Positions 38,568 to 46,922 of a DNA stretch of 64,000 nucleotides are shown piece after piece. This DNA is from Calothrix sp. PCC 7716 (GTDB lineage: Bacteria; Cyanobacteriota; Cyanobacteriia; Cyanobacteriales; Nostocaceae): positions 7,568,580-7,632,579 of the forward strand of contig NZ_AP025018.1 of assembly GCF_019977735.1 (NCBI RefSeq), in the 5' to 3' direction. The translations under genes and the position numbers were made by a program. Under the pieces are notes generated by a model. It was not told the origin of the DNA and did not search any database. It worked only from the letters and a program-made list of their open reading frames with translations. Position 1 is the stretch's first letter, and every line of letters begins with the position of its first letter.

Positions 38568-40713
38568 TTAACCTTTCCGCTAGTATGGGATGGTATTCTC
38601 CTAGTAGACGCTTAGTGATGTCTATAGACTGCTCAAACAAAGATTCTATTCTTCTATCATCAGACGTAAATAACAAAATCGAATTTCTCGCTTTTTTTCT
38701 CCACTGTTTACGTGCTAGTACTAAAGCTAGACGATATAGATTATTGGCTACATGAAGATTATTGTCACCGAAAAATTCTTTCTTAAGTTTTAAAGTCTTT
38801 TCGTAAACTAGTTCTGCTTCACTATAACGTCCCTGATAGCTATAAAGCATTGCTAAACCATCCAGACCCTCTACTATTTCAGGATGGCTATCACCTAATA
38901 AGTTTTGTCTAAGTTCTAGTGTTTTCCATAACAAGGTTTCTGCTTCACTATAGCGTCCAAGAGGAAGATACAGCTCTCCTAGTTCATACAAACTTTCTGT
39001 ATAATTTTGGTCGTATTCGCCTATTATAGCTTTTCTCAGTTCTAGTGCTTGCAAAAACAGAGGTTCTGCTTCGGTATAGCGTCCCTGATATTTATACAGT
39101 TTTGCTAACCCATGTAAGCTAGCAGCGACATCTACAGTAGGATGTTTAATGCAAAGGCGACTTTGAGCTTCTGACAAACACTGTAGTCTCCAAGGTTCCG
39201 CCTGTTTATACAAGCCTTGTGCTTCATAAAATTTGGCTAAACATACAAAAGGATGACACAAGTCTCTATCGCTAAGATATTTCGTCATTGATTTTGCAAC
39301 TTGTGTCAAATGTGGCACAATTGGTGCTATGTTCTGAAGTTCCACAAAGCTTGGAGATTTAGGAACTTGTTTTGCGAGCGCTGCCATTGATGTAGCAAAT
39401 GCTAGTGTTAGGTTATCCGCAAGCCCTGATTCCAGTAGCTTTGCTTGTAAAAACTCTCGAATTAAAGGGTGAATTTTATAACTACCTTCACCTGCTGATT
39501 GAATTAACTGAAGTTTATATAGTAGCTTTTTGGCATTATCAAGAGTCTCTTCTGCCCAATTTAAATACTTAGCTATAAATTCTACAAATTTCCAAGGAAT
39601 AACATCAAGAGCAAATAAACTTAACAGTTGAGCAACAGTAGCTATAGGAGTATTAAGCTCTTGCCAACTTAGTTCAAAAGCTGCTTTAATACTTGTTTTT
39701 CCCGTCATCAAGAAATAATTATTCTGCCCTTTTTGCAATTTTATATCAATGGCTTCATCTTGCAGATTTTGAGTTTGCAAGCGTTCTAACATGCGAGCTA
39801 GTGATAAATCAAAATCTTCTGCAAGATAGCGCCCCACTAATTCTAAACCTAAAGGAAGATAGCCTAACCATTGACATATTTCTCTTGCTGTTGCTGACTC
39901 TTTATTAACCCTTAGTGAGCCAATTAAGTTGACAAATAGCTGTAATCCTTCTTTTTCGGAAAGTGCATCTAGGAGTATTTCCTCTATGTTGCTATCCAAG
40001 TTTCGTAATCTTGTTGTAATTAAAACACGAAAGCGACTATTTTTTGGTAAATACTCAATAAAATTATTTGCATCAGTTACGTCATCTAAAACAACTAACA
40101 CTAATCCTTGGCATGGTTGCCAATTTTCCCAGAACCAAGTTACTTGTTGAATTAAACTGAGAGGATTTCCTTGAAAATTCTTTTGGGGTACTTGTAAGTT
40201 TAAGTGAAGTTGAGCAAATTGAATAATTTCTGTTGCGAGATTTCCGTTCCTGACAGAAAACCAGCAAATACCTCCAGGATAATTTTTTTCGTATAACCTT
40301 GCATATTTTATCGCTAGTTCTGTTTTCCCCACACCACCCATACCAGCAACAGCAGAAATAGCATACGCTTTCCCTCGATGAAGTGCTTCGTGAATCTTCG
40401 CCAGTTCTGATTCCCGTCCTACGAAATGGCGAACCCCAATATAAGGAATCTCTTTGACTGCAGCATTGGGTTTGTTCTGTGGGTGAATAATAGTATTGTT
40501 TCCTATGTAAGCCGTTCCACCATCTACATTAGTTTGATAACCTGTACTATTATCTTGGTTAACCTGGGCTTGGCTATTATTTTGCTGTTGAATATTATTA
40601 TCATCCTGAATCTGGTTATTGTTGTCCCCCTGATTCGCCATCATCCCACCACCAAGCGTTGATTCTGACGCTTGCTGCTCAATGCCTGGTTTTGGCTGGT
40701 CTTGACTGGACAT
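38518..40713 (-). CDS. NB-ARC NTPase with TPR repeats, probably 3'-truncated
   Basis: 731 residues. A Gln/Asn-rich N-terminal 60 residues is followed by VDGGTAYIGNN, then VRHFVGRESELAKIHEAL and the NB-ARC core: AVAGMGGVGKTELAIKYA (about 118), LVLVVLDDVTDANNFI, RVLITTRLRNL and WLGYLPLGLELVGRYLAE. A winged-helix/linker region leads to TPRs (YKYQGRYTEAEPLFLQALEL, YSYQGRYSEAELVYEKTL). STAND NTPases of this type sense a trigger and assemble to switch on an effector, often in phage defence. The last repeat breaks off at YYQQKWYRAR, mid-TPR, where it overlaps the NACHT frame. Confidence 0.8.
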   Translation of the reverse strand: MSSQDQPKPGIEQQASESTLGGGMMANQGDNNNQIQDDNNIQQQNNSQAQVNQDNSTGYQTNVDGGTAYIGNNTIIHPQNKPNAAVKEIPYIGVRHFVGRESELAKIHEALHRGKAYAISAVAGMGGVGKTELAIKYARLYEKNYPGGICWFSVRNGNLATEIIQFAQLHLNLQVPQKNFQGNPLSLIQQVTWFWENWQPCQGLVLVVLDDVTDANNFIEYLPKNSRFRVLITTRLRNLDSNIEEILLDALSEKEGLQLFVNLIGSLRVNKESATAREICQWLGYLPLGLELVGRYLAEDFDLSLARMLERLQTQNLQDEAIDIKLQKGQNNYFLMTGKTSIKAAFELSWQELNTPIATVAQLLSLFALDVIPWKFVEFIAKYLNWAEETLDNAKKLLYKLQLIQSAGEGSYKIHPLIREFLQAKLLESGLADNLTLAFATSMAALAKQVPKSPSFVELQNIAPIVPHLTQVAKSMTKYLSDRDLCHPFVCLAKFYEAQGLYKQAEPWRLQCLSEAQSRLCIKHPTVDVAASLHGLAKLYKYQGRYTEAEPLFLQALELRKAIIGEYDQNYTESLYELGELYLPLGRYSEAETLLWKTLELRQNLLGDSHPEIVEGLDGLAMLYSYQGRYSEAELVYEKTLKLKKEFFGDNNLHVANNLYRLALVLARKQWRKKARNSILLFTSDDRRIESLFEQSIDITKRLLGEYHPILAERLRELSLFYYQQKWYRAR

Positions 40714-40962
40714 TGTTATTAAAGATACTCAGGTGATTTCCTCTTATTCTACATGCTCTCTACGTATATTTCCGCACGATAATGATTATAAAATACTGAA
40801 CGTGAGGAATTAGCCTGTGATTGAGTTAATCAGGCTTTAATTTTTGATTAAATTTTTATCTCTCCATCCAATTTGGGTATAGTTTGCACATTTTATTGTA
40901 TAATAAGCTACCACAAAATAATTAATGAAACAAAACAGTTGCTTGATTTAGCAATCTAATTT

Positions 40963-41349
40963 TCAAACAGCAATTGATTTGATTTTGGAGAGTGCTATTT
41001 CCATTTCTGCTATTGTCATGTGCCTTTTGCGCTTAGTTTTAGGGTTGAAGCTTGTGTAATACCAATCAATATTTTCCTTCTCACATAAACTTCTTAGCTG
41101 TGCAGTCTTAGATTTCGGCGCCATACTGGCTGGTTGTAGATTACTTTCCGGTAACAGGTTTAGCTGACGTTCAAGCTGGTTTTCTAACTCTACTTTCAGT
41201 TCAACTACTGATTCTTGAAACGTATAACCTGACAAGTGGTTGATAAATGCAGCTTGAATTTCTAATATGAACGTCAATATGAACAAACACGAAAAACCGT
41301 AGATAAGAATGTATAATGAAGCGTCGATAATTTTGAATGTACTTTCCAT
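40963..41349 (-). CDS. Small membrane protein, unknown function
   Basis: 128 residues. One long N-terminal membrane helix (LYILIYGFSCLFILTFILEI) is followed by a short amphipathic helix and a basic C terminus (NPKTKRKRHMTIAEMEIALS). AQLRSLCEKENIDWYY resembles a short helix-extended-loop-helix such as SAP or Rho-N domains, but this is weak. The 249 bases before the NB-ARC gene hold nothing clear. Confidence 0.5.
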   Translation of the reverse strand: MESTFKIIDASLYILIYGFSCLFILTFILEIQAAFINHLSGYTFQESVVELKVELENQLERQLNLLPESNLQPASMAPKSKTAQLRSLCEKENIDWYYTSFNPKTKRKRHMTIAEMEIALSKIKSIAV

Positions 41350-41519
41350 ATCTGTTTACCTCATGCTCTCTTGAAGCGGATCGAGCAGTTGCCTATATAA
41401 TGCCAGCGCTAGCTGCTGTAATATTTTATATTTTTAAGGTAAATTTACATCTTTAGTTTTTATTAAAAATCTATTTTATTAATCTGACTGTTCACATTAT
41501 GGGGAAAAACTAACTTAAA

Positions 41520-41600
41520 ACTTAACCCCCCTAACCCAGTTCTCTGTAAGAGAAGGGGGAAAAATATACTCCCCTCTCCTTGCAGGAGGGGGGTTGGGGA
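41520..41600. repeat. Intergenic hairpin repeat
   Basis: ACCCCCCTAACCCAGTTCTC and GAGAAGGGGG, then CCCCTCTCCTTGCAGGAGG with GGGTTGGGG, can form two strong stems. This is one of the dispersed repeats found between genes in filamentous cyanobacteria. It could act as a terminator, but no T-run follows. Confidence 0.6.
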
Positions 41601-41729
41601 AAAGGTTTTAACATACCATCAAAAATCATATCTTATCTAGTAAACTTTCACTTTATTAACTATTATCGCAACTTTAATACATTTATTAATTTGGAGTTAA
41701 GTAATGATCATAATTAAAAATTGCTTTGA

Positions 41730-42001
41730 CTAAAAAAGAGTTTGAATATCGTATATTAACTGTTCAATATCTTTCCAAATGGCTTTCCAACCTAAAACGA
41801 TGCCTAAAAATCCGGCAATAAATATATCATCTAGGACTGATTTAAGGAAGGTATATCCACCTGAATAAAATTTAAACTCCATCTTCGTACTAAAGTAGAC
41901 GAATTCTCCATTCCTCATTTTCTCTTCTATTTTTCTTGCTTCTCTCTCTTCTCGTTCCTCTTTAAGCATTACTCTAACTTTCCAACCCCAAGGGGCAAAC
42001 C
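41730..42001 (-). pseudogene. Small membrane-protein gene split at its 5' end by an IS
   Basis: The frame from the IS edge reads FAPWGWKVRVMLKEEREERE and ends with a membrane helix (IFIAGFLGIVLGWKAIW) and DIEQLIYDIQTLF. The only ATG in frame upstream (42038) is inside the IS, so it is not native. Beyond the far end of the IS, at 43439 on the minus strand, ATG TTA AAA ATA TTA would join in frame to GGG TTT GCC if the IS is removed. The original start was probably there. No family recognised. Confidence 0.5.
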
Positions 42002-43423
42002 CTAACTCATATCTTGCACCTGGAAATTTGGATGTCAATTCCTTGACTCAGTAGCAAGTCTCTCATCTGTTCGATATGTTGTAAAAGAAGTAACACTACT
42101 AAATGGGGAAATATAGTTTGGAATGCAATTTCTGCTGCTTCACCCCAGTCAGGTAAGTCGCCGTTGGCGCCCGATGTCGATAAATAAGCCCAATGTGCCA
42201 AAACATAAGATATCAGGGACAACACTAACCAGCGATAAACCCCTAGGAGGGTTCCTTGTCCAAAGCGATGTAATCCAAAACGGTGTTTTGCGGTTTTAAA
42301 CCAACCCTCTATCTGCCATCTTCGTTTACCCCACCAAGAAATAGTGCTTGCTTTGAGGGCTTTGGTTGAAATAACAAATCGTTTCTCATACTTACCGTCA
42401 TGACGCTTAAAATAATACCAGGATATATAGACAGGAAATTTTAAACCCTGAAGGTAAAGTTGCTGTCCTCGTTTGTGTAATTGGGCGACACTGCGCCCAT
42501 CAACTAACTTACGGGTACAAGCTATGCCAGCAATTATGTGAAATTTTTTCTCTCGAACACCGTGTATAAATTGGATACTGCCGAAGCCTGTATCTACTAA
42601 AACCATTACCTCTTTAAAGTGCTTGGTTAATTTTTTAGGTAAAGATTTAACCATTTTTAATCCTAATCTTGCTGGGGAAGTGGCGCCTTTCCCCCTCCAA
42701 ACACGGAAGCTCCAGGGTATTCGCCACCGACCAACAACTAAGTACACCACAACCAAATGCATACCTCGTTTTCCGTGGTAAACGCTGATTAAGCTTTCAA
42801 GCCCCTTAAATTTTCCGGCTTTCTCCAAAGTTGTTAGGTCAATAATAACTTGTAAAAATGGTTGGCGCCCCAACGAACGCTCAGATAAAATCTCCTTAAT
42901 AATACGGTTACGGGCAGTGCGAATCACACCTCTAGTTGACCAATTATAAACGTTGAGAAATCTGCTTAAGGCGCTAGCTGACTTACTTTTACTGTGTTGA
43001 GGTAGAGGATAACCTTGTGCCTCTAAAAACATCCCAAACATCGCTTCGAGATTTTCTTGTTGGTAGGTAGAAGGCATCAATGACAGCAAAGTGTAAACTA
43101 GATTTTGGGCGTGGGCAAGAATTGAAACCATATTTCTTGCTTATTCATATAAACTTCAACGCCCTTTTTCTCATGTTTTGGCGCCACAATGCAAATTAAA
43201 TTCATTATCACTTACTGCTAACAGTATATTTGTATGTATTTTTCAATTCAATGGCGCCATTATCAAATGAAAATTCAGCTTTAAAATACGTATTAATATG
43301 GTGCCTCGTAGTCAAAAATATGTTCTTTCATACTTAGGTAATAAAATTATCTTTTGGTTATAGTTTTACCATCTCTAATTGGCTTTATACGGGTTTTTAC
43401 GTTAGGTGCAAGATATGAGTTAG
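42002..43423 (-). mobile_element. Insertion sequence with 20-bp inverted ends (IS4/IS701-like)
   Basis: CTAACTCATATCTTGCACCT at 42002-42021 is repeated exactly, inverted, at 43404-43423. The segment of about 1.4 kb holds one transposase on the minus strand. No clear direct target repeat flanks it; the flanks read AAACC and TTAAT. The true tip may lie a few bases inside the repeat. Confidence 0.85.
42007..43131 (-). CDS. DDE transposase (IS4/IS701-like)
   Basis: 374 residues. The DDE core includes QVIIDLTTLEK (first Asp), VMVLVDTGFGSIQFI (second Asp) and RRWQIEGWFKTAKHRFGL (the Glu with the YREK-like helix). The N terminus (YQQENLEAMFGMFLEAQG) is typical of transposases that begin with a short helical DNA-binding part. 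The frame is whole and the IS ends match, so it may be functional. Its stop lies at the very end of the element, overlapping the inverted repeat. Confidence 0.85.
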   Translation of the reverse strand: MVSILAHAQNLVYTLLSLMPSTYQQENLEAMFGMFLEAQGYPLPQHSKSKSASALSRFLNVYNWSTRGVIRTARNRIIKEILSERSLGRQPFLQVIIDLTTLEKAGKFKGLESLISVYHGKRGMHLVVVYLVVGRWRIPWSFRVWRGKGATSPARLGLKMVKSLPKKLTKHFKEVMVLVDTGFGSIQFIHGVREKKFHIIAGIACTRKLVDGRSVAQLHKRGQQLYLQGLKFPVYISWYYFKRHDGKYEKRFVISTKALKASTISWWGKRRWQIEGWFKTAKHRFGLHRFGQGTLLGVYRWLVLSLISYVLAHWAYLSTSGANGDLPDWGEAAEIAFQTIFPHLVVLLLLQHIEQMRDLLLSQGIDIQISRCKI

Positions 43424-43643
43424 TTAATATTTTTAACATTTTCTAAGAGAAAAACACTACATTCCGGTGACTGTATTATAGTAACAAACGTTTCGCCTGC
43501 TTAGATTCACTCGAAATGCTATTACTACATTACTAATGTTCTACTAAAAAGAAAATGCTTTACAGTAAAAATATACTACAATATAAAAAAAGTCAATAAG
43601 GTTTGTTGTTGTGTAATGTTTATTATTTGGTATATATGACAGC
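43424..43643. other. Intergenic gap, AT-rich
   Basis: No gene. It holds the presumed original 5' end of the split small gene (minus-strand ATG at 43439) and an AT-rich region before the 3' end of the helicase gene. No clear terminator was seen. Confidence 0.4.
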
Positions 43644-46600
43644 TTATTCCGCTAATTCTGTTACGATGGGGAATAATGGGCTACCCGGCGCCCATAGTTC
43701 TGTGCTGCCTGGGTGTTGGTCGAAGTAGTCTGGTTTGGTTGTTACTCTCAAGGTTTGTTTCATTCCTGGCATTGAGTATTTATATTCGCCGTTTTGCATG
43801 AGTTCTACTTCTATTCCTGGGGGTAGGAGGGATGGGTTTTGTAGTATTTGGTCTAGGGTGTTTAGGTCATAGGTTGGTTGTGGACGTGCGGGTTCTTCTA
43901 GGTCTGCTTCTGTTATTGTGTCTAGGTCAAAACTTTCTTGTTGCGCTTGAAGTATGTTGTTTTCTAGTTCGCTAACTATGGTTGCTCGTTTTTGCTGTTG
44001 GTCGGTACGATCGGATAGGGTTGCGTTGGTGATGCTTCTGGGTAAGGTTGCTAGTATTGGTTGTAGTTTTCCTACGTATTGAGAAAATAAGCCTATTCTT
44101 TCTCTTAATGCTAAGTATACGTCGGTTTCTACGGTGCCTGAGTAGTGGAGGTTGATTATTTTGATGTTTTCGTATATTTGACCTAGACGGTCTATTCTAC
44201 CTATACGTTGTTCTACTCGCATCGGGTTCCAAGGCATGTCATAGTTAATTAAGGCGCCGCAAAATTGAAAGTTTAATCCTTCGGCTGCTGCGTCTGTACA
44301 TAAAAGAATATCTGCTTTTCCTTCTCGGAATATTCGCTTGGTATCGTCTCTGGAAATTACTCGCCAATTTCTATTATTGACTGCTTGTTCTCCACCTCGT
44401 CCTGAGAAGCAGATAATTTTATATTGTTCGGCTTGCTCTAATAAGTACTGACGCAAAAAATCCATTGTGTCTGTATATTGGGTGAAGATGATTACTTGTT
44501 TGTAGCCTTGGTTTTTAAGTTGTTGGAGTTGCTGATGTAAAATTTGCGTTTTGGTGTCGGTTGGTAGTTGTTGGACTTGTTTTAATAAATATTCTAATTC
44601 GCGTACTTCTTCTGCTTGTAGGGCTTCTTTTTCTAATTCGTTGGCTTGTTCACTATCCATTGTTTCGTCGTCTGCTTCATCGTCGGAAATGTTTTCTTCG
44701 TTAAGTTCTAGTTGAGTAAAGTTACGACTTTTGAGGATGTTTACTCGCTGGTTTAAGGTTCGCTCTAATGCTGCAAAACTACTGGCAAGTCGGCGCCTAT
44801 AGATGGTCATTACAAAACCAACTGCGTTTTTCTCGGCTTGAGAGGCGTTATTATAGGTGCTGGATATGTAATCTTCTACTGCTTCGTACACTTGTTTTTC
44901 GGCAGGTGTTAAAGAGACAAATTTATCTTCGACTAAGCGGTTGGCTATGCGACTACTAATTTTTCCTGCTTCGTAATAGCGACGTAATAGTTCACGAGTA
45001 TGGCGGGATATCATGCGGTTGACGGGTGTGTTGGAACGCATGATGGCTATTGCTGCTCGTCTTCTATCACCACTGAGTTGTTTTCTTGGTAAAGTGGCTT
45101 TGTCTCTGAGTGCTTGTAATACTTTCTTTGTGGCTAGTTTGCTACCATTGGGTATAAATTTTTGGGCTGTTTCTAAAGATGTTTCGCCAAACTCTGCTTC
45201 AACTGCACGAAATAAGCGCGCCATCATTTCAAATTGACTGTGGCTGGGGTTGGCTGTGCTAGCATATTTAAAAAAGTCTTGGAAGTTTTGCAAGTTCCAT
45301 AGTTGAGGTAAGTCTAATAAGTCGAGTAAGTCCCAAACTTCGATGGGACTAACTTGCATGGGAGTAGCGGTTAATAAAACTAAACCTTTAGTTCTATATT
45401 TTAATTGTTGCATTAATTTTAATAGTTGATTTGCTCCTTTGGGTTGAGTACTACTAACTCCCTGGCGCCGAGCATGGTGTGCTTCATCTAAGAAAATTAA
45501 ATCGTATGGTTCAGCTGAGTGTATTAATTCTCTAGCTCTATCTACCCTTCGCATTAAATGACTGGAGGTTATAACAATGGGTTCAAAGTGCCATTCAGTA
45601 CGACTGATGGGTTTGGTGATAGGTTTATCTAATATTCTTAATGCTGGGCAATCATACCAAGTTAGTGTTTTACCATCGTAAATAGGAACATTTAGGTTAA
45701 ACTTTTCTCTAAGTTCAATTTGCCATTGAGTAAGTACTGCTTTAGGCGCCAGAATAAGAATACGTTTGGCTTTTCCAGCTAACCAAGCTTGACGTATTAG
45801 TAACCCCGCTTGAATTGTTTTGCCTAAACCAACTTCGTCTGCTATAAGAAGTTTGGGAGGCCAGTTTTGATAAAGACGTTGAAATGCATTTATTTGGTGG
45901 GGGTAAGGTATTACTGCACAGGTAGCTTCACCAATGTAGTCTCCTTCTGGAGAAATTGCTGGACTTTGCTGTATGAGGCGCCAAATCTGTTTAAATTGTT
46001 CTTGTAGCTGGAATTGTTGGTTATTTTCGTCTAAATTTTCTTTAGTTTGGGTGGGAACTTGTAAATCTTCAACCCCCATTAGTCGTTTCGGTTTTTGGTC
46101 GGTGGGTGGGAGAAAACTGAGGAGTTGTTCTTTTACTGCTGTGGGAACATCAATAACTAAACAGCGTTTAGCTTGGTTTGCCCAAAGTTTCGCAAAACCT
46201 CGTTCTTCGTCATCTACATAAGTTTTTGCACCACCCCAGTCTGTGAAAGCGTGAAAACTTTCCCAGTTTGATGTCCATCCTCTGGCTGTTTCGTTGACAC
46301 TGCCATTAAATGCTAGTCTGTTACCAGCTTTATCTTCAATAATTCCAGCTTTTTCGTGAAATATTCCTTGTAAGGGTATTGGTTGACGTTCGAGTGAGCA
46401 GGGTAAGGCAAGTTTAACTTCTAAATAACCGTTGGCGATCATCCAAGATAAAAGTTCTAATGCGTCTGCTTCTTCTATATTTTCTGGCGCCAGGGGAAAA
46501 TTGGATAGTACACGGTCTACTACTTCTCTAAGTTTCTCACCGCGCGCGATTGCTTGAACTTCTTCTTCCCGGAGAGTGCAACCTATAATTAACCGCATAA

Positions 46601-46787
46601 CTCCATTATTACGGATTAGACTTTCGATTCCAATTGCTGCTAAGGTAAGGATGCGCGCGGAGAAGAAACCAGTGGAACGGTCGTAGCGTACTGCACAACT
46701 GAGCGCTGGTTCGTAAAATTCTTTTATTAAACTTAATGTGTCGGAGTCGTATTTTGTTGCCCAGGTGTAATCTGTGAGTAATGGCAT
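43644..46787 (-). CDS. PLD-domain SNF2-type helicase (defence-associated)
   Basis: 1047 residues. A phospholipase-D-like N-terminal part has FHEKAGIIEDKAGNRLAFNG and SVNETARGW at about 138-168. A SNF2/SF2 helicase follows: ADEVGLGKTIQAGLL (about 316), LIFLDEAHHARRQG (about 434), VLLTATPMQ, VIIFTQYTDT and INYDMPWNPMRVEQRIGRID (about 850). PLD domains of this kind are nuclease-like, so the protein could translocate on and cut DNA. It is the last gene of the minus-strand defence operon. Only one HxK half-site is obvious, so dimerisation would be needed for cleavage. Its role with the methyltransferase is inferred from similar known clusters. Confidence 0.85.
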   Translation of the reverse strand: MPLLTDYTWATKYDSDTLSLIKEFYEPALSCAVRYDRSTGFFSARILTLAAIGIESLIRNNGVMRLIIGCTLREEEVQAIARGEKLREVVDRVLSNFPLAPENIEEADALELLSWMIANGYLEVKLALPCSLERQPIPLQGIFHEKAGIIEDKAGNRLAFNGSVNETARGWTSNWESFHAFTDWGGAKTYVDDEERGFAKLWANQAKRCLVIDVPTAVKEQLLSFLPPTDQKPKRLMGVEDLQVPTQTKENLDENNQQFQLQEQFKQIWRLIQQSPAISPEGDYIGEATCAVIPYPHQINAFQRLYQNWPPKLLIADEVGLGKTIQAGLLIRQAWLAGKAKRILILAPKAVLTQWQIELREKFNLNVPIYDGKTLTWYDCPALRILDKPITKPISRTEWHFEPIVITSSHLMRRVDRARELIHSAEPYDLIFLDEAHHARRQGVSSTQPKGANQLLKLMQQLKYRTKGLVLLTATPMQVSPIEVWDLLDLLDLPQLWNLQNFQDFFKYASTANPSHSQFEMMARLFRAVEAEFGETSLETAQKFIPNGSKLATKKVLQALRDKATLPRKQLSGDRRRAAIAIMRSNTPVNRMISRHTRELLRRYYEAGKISSRIANRLVEDKFVSLTPAEKQVYEAVEDYISSTYNNASQAEKNAVGFVMTIYRRRLASSFAALERTLNQRVNILKSRNFTQLELNEENISDDEADDETMDSEQANELEKEALQAEEVRELEYLLKQVQQLPTDTKTQILHQQLQQLKNQGYKQVIIFTQYTDTMDFLRQYLLEQAEQYKIICFSGRGGEQAVNNRNWRVISRDDTKRIFREGKADILLCTDAAAEGLNFQFCGALINYDMPWNPMRVEQRIGRIDRLGQIYENIKIINLHYSGTVETDVYLALRERIGLFSQYVGKLQPILATLPRSITNATLSDRTDQQQKRATIVSELENNILQAQQESFDLDTITEADLEEPARPQPTYDLNTLDQILQNPSLLPPGIEVELMQNGEYKYSMPGMKQTLRVTTKPDYFDQHPGSTELWAPGSPLFPIVTELAE

Positions 46788-46835
46788 AATGTTATTTTGG
46801 TATTATACAGCTAATTCCATCTTCATACGGTACAT

Positions 46836-46863
46836 GTAGAGACGCGATTAATCGCGTCTCTAC
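46836..46863. repeat. 28-bp perfect palindrome
   Basis: GTAGAGACGCGATT followed by its exact reverse complement AATCGCGTCTCTAC. It is a common dispersed palindrome type in cyanobacteria. It lies in the 135-base gap between the DUF262 gene and the helicase gene, followed by an ACGCAGAGGACACAGAGAG repeat. Confidence 0.8.
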
Positions 46864-46922
46864 AAGGTTTCGGGTATCATGCATGTTTACCACAGAGACG
46901 CAGAGGACACAGAGAGGAGGAT

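Noticed and set aside
43644-46787. DISARM core (DrmA, DrmB, DrmC) assignment
   Set aside because: The helicase has a PLD part fused to it and no DrmB-type DUF1998 protein is seen, so a full DISARM call is not supported.
46797-46922. CRISPR repeat
   Set aside because: Palindromes occur singly, with no regular spacers or second copy nearby.
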